NCBI RefSeq assembly: GCF_947492535.1
Contig: NZ_CANLNH010000001.1
Coordinates: 434,001 to 498,000 of the forward strand
Source of the DNA: an uncultured Dokdonia sp.
GTDB taxonomy: Bacteria > Bacteroidota > Bacteroidia > Flavobacteriales > Flavobacteriaceae
Direction of reading: 5' to 3'
Length of the DNA stretch: 64,000 nt
Part shown: piece after piece, positions 61,095 to 64,000 of the stretch
Layout of the letters: each line of letters begins with the position of its first letter
Position numbering within the stretch: position 1 is the stretch's first letter
Program-made: the position numbers and the translations under genes
The notes under the pieces: model-generated
Told to the model about the DNA's origin: nothing
What the model saw: only the letters and a program-made list of their open reading frames with translations
The model's database searches: none

Positions 61095-62909
61095 GTGAGA
61101 ATAACATCAAAATATATAATAAAGAGAAGCCAGATCTGGTATCTCTTGTTTTTTTGTGTTATAAATACAATGTATTCTCAAAAATCAAATGAAGAGGTAG
61201 AACGGCAACAGCGTGCAATTTTTATTTTCAATTTTGCGCAACAAGTTATTTGGCCTGAAGAAAGTAGAAAAGATGCATTTACTATTGGTGTAATGGGAGC
61301 AGATCCAACTATCGTCAATGTGAATCAAATGGCTCAAAAAAGGTTTGTATACGGAAAACCTATTCAAGTAAGACGTATTAATAGAATAAGTGAGATAGAC
61401 GATCTTCATATTATATATGTTCATAAGAAGTATAACTTTAATGTAGAGTCTATTCTCAAACAAATAAGAGGCAAAAGAATTTTATTAATTACAGAAGGAT
61501 ATAGCTATAATGCTTCTATGATTAATATGATTAGAGCTGAAGGAACGTACAAATACGAGATTAATAAAAGACTAATTTCCAGAGCAAATTTAAAGATGAC
61601 TTCTTCATTAGAAGAATATGCTATAAGCTCTATTGATAAATGGCAAGAACTCTATAAAAATGCTGAGGAAAAACTTTCTGCAGTTACTGAAGAAAATGAG
61701 CAGCAAAAAGAAATTATAGAACAACAACAGGAAGAAATCGGACATCAACAAGACGCTATTGTTACACAGCAAAAAGAAATAGAAACAAAAGAAGAGGTCA
61801 TTCTTGAAAAGGACTATTCAATTCAAAATTTATCAGAAGATAGTGAATTGAAAAATATAGCATTACAAGAAAAAATAGCGTTAGAAAAAAAATTAGAACG
61901 GAGTATACAAAAACAGATAGAACAGCTAAAAACTCAAGAAGAAAAAATTAAGCAAAGTGATGAGCAAATAGAGCAGCAACGTCAGTTTTTGGAGTATCAA
62001 AATGCAGATATTGTAGAGAAAGAAGCCATTTTAGAAAAAAACACAAAAACGATTGTTAATCAAAAACGAGCAAACCAAATCCTTATTCTACTATTGTTTT
62101 TCTTAGGAGCTGCTAGTTTATGGATATTTTTAAGTAGAAGGAAAAGTAAAAGACTCAATAAACTATTAAAAAAACAACACACAGCTATAGAGGAGCAATC
62201 AGAACAATTAGCTTCAAAAAATAAAGAACTAGAACAGTTTGCCTATATAGCAAGTCATGATTTACAAGAGCCTCTTAATACAGTATCAAGTTTTATAGAA
62301 CTATTAGAGATAGAATACAAAGAAAAATTTGATAGTGATGGAAAAGAAATTCTAAACTTTATAAAAGAAGGAAGCGTTAGAATGAAAAAACTTATTGATG
62401 CTTTATTACAGTATTCTAGGCTTGGTCGTAATTTGAATTTTAAAGCGGTAGATTGTAGCGTTATTCTAAAAGAACTTCAAGCAGATTTAAAAGTTGTCAT
62501 AGAAGAAAATGATGTATTAATAGAAACTCATAATCTTCCTGTAGTACATGGAAACGATATTGAGTTGCGATTGTTATTTCAGAATTTAATAAGTAATGGG
62601 ATTAAATTTAGATTGCCAGATACTAAACCACATATCTTTATCGATTGTAAACAGTTAGAAGAAAATATAGATGATGAGGTTAAAAAATATTGGCAGTTTT
62701 CTGTAAAGGATAACGGAATTGGAATTCCAAAAGAATACCAAGATCGTATTTTTGGAATTTTCCAAAGACTACATTCAAGAGAAGAGTATAAGGGATCAGG
62801 AATAGGATTAGCGCATTGTGAGAAAATTGTAAAATCTCATGGTGGAACTATATGGTTAACGTCTAAAAAAGATCAAGGGTCAACTTTTTATTTTACAATT
62901 CCAACATAA
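61095..62909 (+). CDS. Histidine kinase with N-terminal YfiR-like sensor
   Basis: The 604-residue protein starts at GTG 61095, 5 bp after the TonB receptor. A signal peptide or anchor (about 13-30) is followed by a YfiR/DUF4154-like domain (about 35-180; RAIFIFNFAQQVIWPEE, GVMGADP). A long Gln/Glu-rich coiled coil (about 190-325) and one TM helix (about 328-350) follow. The cytoplasmic kinase has HisKA His388 (SHDLQEPLN) and HATPase_c (NLISNGIKF, DNGIGIPKE, GSGIGLAH). YfiR is normally a separate periplasmic repressor of the cyclase YfiN in Pseudomonas; here it is joined to a kinase. The coupling to the TonB receptor suggests sensing through its periplasmic side. Confidence 0.85.
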   Translation: MRITSKYIIKRSQIWYLLFFCVINTMYSQKSNEEVERQQRAIFIFNFAQQVIWPEESRKDAFTIGVMGADPTIVNVNQMAQKRFVYGKPIQVRRINRISEIDDLHIIYVHKKYNFNVESILKQIRGKRILLITEGYSYNASMINMIRAEGTYKYEINKRLISRANLKMTSSLEEYAISSIDKWQELYKNAEEKLSAVTEENEQQKEIIEQQQEEIGHQQDAIVTQQKEIETKEEVILEKDYSIQNLSEDSELKNIALQEKIALEKKLERSIQKQIEQLKTQEEKIKQSDEQIEQQRQFLEYQNADIVEKEAILEKNTKTIVNQKRANQILILLLFFLGAASLWIFLSRRKSKRLNKLLKKQHTAIEEQSEQLASKNKELEQFAYIASHDLQEPLNTVSSFIELLEIEYKEKFDSDGKEILNFIKEGSVRMKKLIDALLQYSRLGRNLNFKAVDCSVILKELQADLKVVIEENDVLIETHNLPVVHGNDIELRLLFQNLISNGIKFRLPDTKPHIFIDCKQLEENIDDEVKKYWQFSVKDNGIGIPKEYQDRIFGIFQRLHSREEYKGSGIGLAHCEKIVKSHGGTIWLTSKKDQGSTFYFTIPT

Positions 62910-62911
62910 AA

Positions 62912-62944
62912 AAGCTCCCAATAAAAATAGTATTGGAAGCTTTA
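62912..62944. terminator. Terminator after the YfiR-kinase gene
   Basis: AAAGCTcCCAATA and TATTGGaAGCTTT pair with one mismatch around a 7-base loop. It lies between the kinase gene and the leftward gene at 62973. Confidence 0.75.
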
Positions 62945-62972
62945 TACTTAAGTACGTTTATGAAACGCTTAT

Positions 62973-63428
62973 CTATTGTTTAGGTCTTTTAAAGATATAT
63001 CTCGTAATAAAAATACCTTTTCCATCACCTTTTCCACCTTCACTCTCTACAGCACTTGCTACAAAAGCAAGATCCCATCCTTGCGCAAGCATATCGTTAA
63101 TTTTTGATTCAATAAGAGCGTCATTAGAAGCGATGTTTTGGAAACGAATACCACCTAGGTTAAAGAAGTTTAAAAGTTTTGTTTCATCAAATCCTTTTAC
63201 TCTAATCTCGTCTCTTTTTGACTTGTTACGTCCTTTGTCTTCTTCGGTTTGAGTAGATGTAAACTCTTTATAATCTCTTGTGTCATTTGCAGAAATAATA
63301 CGACTACGACCTAATCCGTTAGGTACGATAGATTCTATAGAAGTTACAATTTTTACTTCATACTCCTGTGCTTGTATATCAAGTGATAGTAAAGAAATAA
63401 AAGCGAATACTAGTAAGATTTTTTTCAT
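62973..63428 (-). CDS. Secreted protein of unknown function
   Basis: The 151-residue protein has a signal peptide (1-20, ending IQAQ). The mature part ends in a GWDLAFVASAVES region, then GIFITRYIF, a pattern similar to short DUF4177-type domains. No catalytic motif is visible. It is a single leftward gene between the kinase terminator and rsgA, and probably periplasmic. The DUF4177 similarity is weak and read by eye. Confidence 0.6.
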   Translation of the reverse strand: MKKILLVFAFISLLSLDIQAQEYEVKIVTSIESIVPNGLGRSRIISANDTRDYKEFTSTQTEEDKGRNKSKRDEIRVKGFDETKLLNFFNLGGIRFQNIASNDALIESKINDMLAQGWDLAFVASAVESEGGKGDGKGIFITRYIFKRPKQ

Positions 63429-63515
63429 AATGTATTGTTATTAAATGGTTTTTACAATCGCAAATTAAATGAATTCGTATGTAAAAAGTAACTATTTTTG
63501 CTATAATTAATAAGT

Positions 63516-64000
63516 ATGACAGGAATTGTATATAAATCTACCGGAAGTTGGTATACCGTAAAAACGGAAGATGGAGCTTGGTATGAATGCAGGATTAAGG
63601 GTAAATTTAGAATTCAAGGTATAAAAAGTACAAATCCAGTAGCAGTAGGGGATATTGTAGATTTTGATCTTGATACTAAAAGTGATGTAGCTACAGGAGT
63701 TATTACGACGATTCGAGAGAGAGAAAATTATATTATTCGAAAATCTGTAAACTTATCTAAACAAACACATATCATTGCATCAAATGTTGATCAGGTCTTT
63801 TTATTGGTTACATTAAATAATCCACCCACATTTACAGCTTTTATTGATCGATTTTTGATTACGGCCGAAGCCTATGGTATCAAAGCAATATTACTTTTTA
63901 ATAAAATAGATACCTACACAGAAGATGAGTTACTTGAAATTAAATTTCTTGCTGCTATGTATAGAGAAATAGGGTATGAATGCATGGGGATTTCTGCTTT
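63516..64000 (+). CDS. rsgA: Ribosome small-subunit-dependent GTPase A (3' end outside window)
   Basis: From ATG 63516 to the window end, 161 codons are open. The N-terminal OB-fold region (GIVYKSTGSWYTVKTEDGAWYECR, with AVGDIVDF after it) is followed by the circularly permuted GTPase part, of which SNVDQVFLLVTL and the G4 motif LFNKID are visible. RsgA assists late assembly of the 30S subunit. The gene is divergent from the secreted-protein gene at 62973. The remaining GTPase and the zinc-binding C-terminus are beyond the window. Confidence 0.92.
   Translation, partial: MTGIVYKSTGSWYTVKTEDGAWYECRIKGKFRIQGIKSTNPVAVGDIVDFDLDTKSDVATGVITTIRERENYIIRKSVNLSKQTHIIASNVDQVFLLVTLNNPPTFTAFIDRFLITAEAYGIKAILLFNKIDTYTEDELLEIKFLAAMYREIGYECMGISA

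Overview
The window looks like chromosomal DNA of a marine-type member of the Flavobacteriaceae (Bacteroidota). Evidence for this is the low GC content, a short Bacteroidetes-type primary sigma factor (rpoD), the gliding-motility ATPase GldA, a type IX secretion C-terminal sorting domain, a TonB-dependent receptor with a CarboxypepD_reg-like domain, DUF4331 proteins, many short SCSDDD-type lipoproteins, and promoter elements of the TTG / TAnnTTTG type instead of TTGACA/TATAAT. A 14-bp palindrome, GCTTTCGCGAAAGC, occurs nine times perfectly in 64 kb. Genus-level assignment is not possible from sequence reading alone; Dokdonia-like organisms are a guess.

Layout. Bases 1-12893 hold the right end of a contractile injection system operon (PAAR spike tip, gp25, a J-type baseplate protein, a second large baseplate protein). 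It is followed by two very large paralogous proteins of unknown role, one with a PKD and a vWA domain, and by a small Gly/Asp-rich protein, and it ends at a strong terminator. An orphan double-glycine-leader Cys-rich peptide follows (13254). Bases 13481-16918 hold galM and a GH113-like glycosidase. 17094-20413 hold a secreted beta-rich protein with an overlapping LRR lipoprotein, then an ECF sigma/RskA-type anti-sigma pair. 20448-26400 hold an unknown Cys-containing protein, a DJ-1/PfpI protein, an AraC regulator, and a leftward TPR lipoprotein plus split DUF4331 pair. 26578-31103 hold an O-antigen-ligase-like TPR protein, an M90-like peptidase and a Bax-inhibitor-1 protein. 31190-35673 run leftward: a T9SS-secreted propeller, AraC, rpe, a BLUF photoreceptor and rpoD. 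36127-44814 hold a GNAT/desaturase pair, two paralogous ECF sigma/membrane regulator pairs with shared promoter boxes, a HTH protein and a CDP-alcohol phosphatidyltransferase. 45058-52680 hold a hybrid histidine kinase, the rpsO-pnp pair and gldA.

Bases 52819-57294 are the most instructive segment. A Bacteroidetes promoter leads into a 22-codon leader peptide loaded with Phe, Tyr and Trp codons, a terminator/antiterminator arrangement, and then pheA, an aminotransferase, tyrA and a DAHP synthase/chorismate mutase fusion. This has the architecture of a ribosome-mediated attenuator for Phe/Tyr synthesis. A three-copy 42-bp repeat ending in a 20-bp palindrome sits between the attenuator and pheA. 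Bases 57511-62909 hold two tandem single-domain response regulators (the second degenerate), a TonB-dependent receptor and a YfiR-domain histidine kinase, probably one signalling unit. The window ends inside rsgA.

No tRNA, rRNA, CRISPR array, transposase or phage replication gene was recognised. The best candidates for under-described biology are the aromatic attenuator, the two large injection-system paralogues, the paired ECF systems with an extra orphan promoter box placed directly before a hairpin, and the YfiR-kinase/TonB receptor unit.
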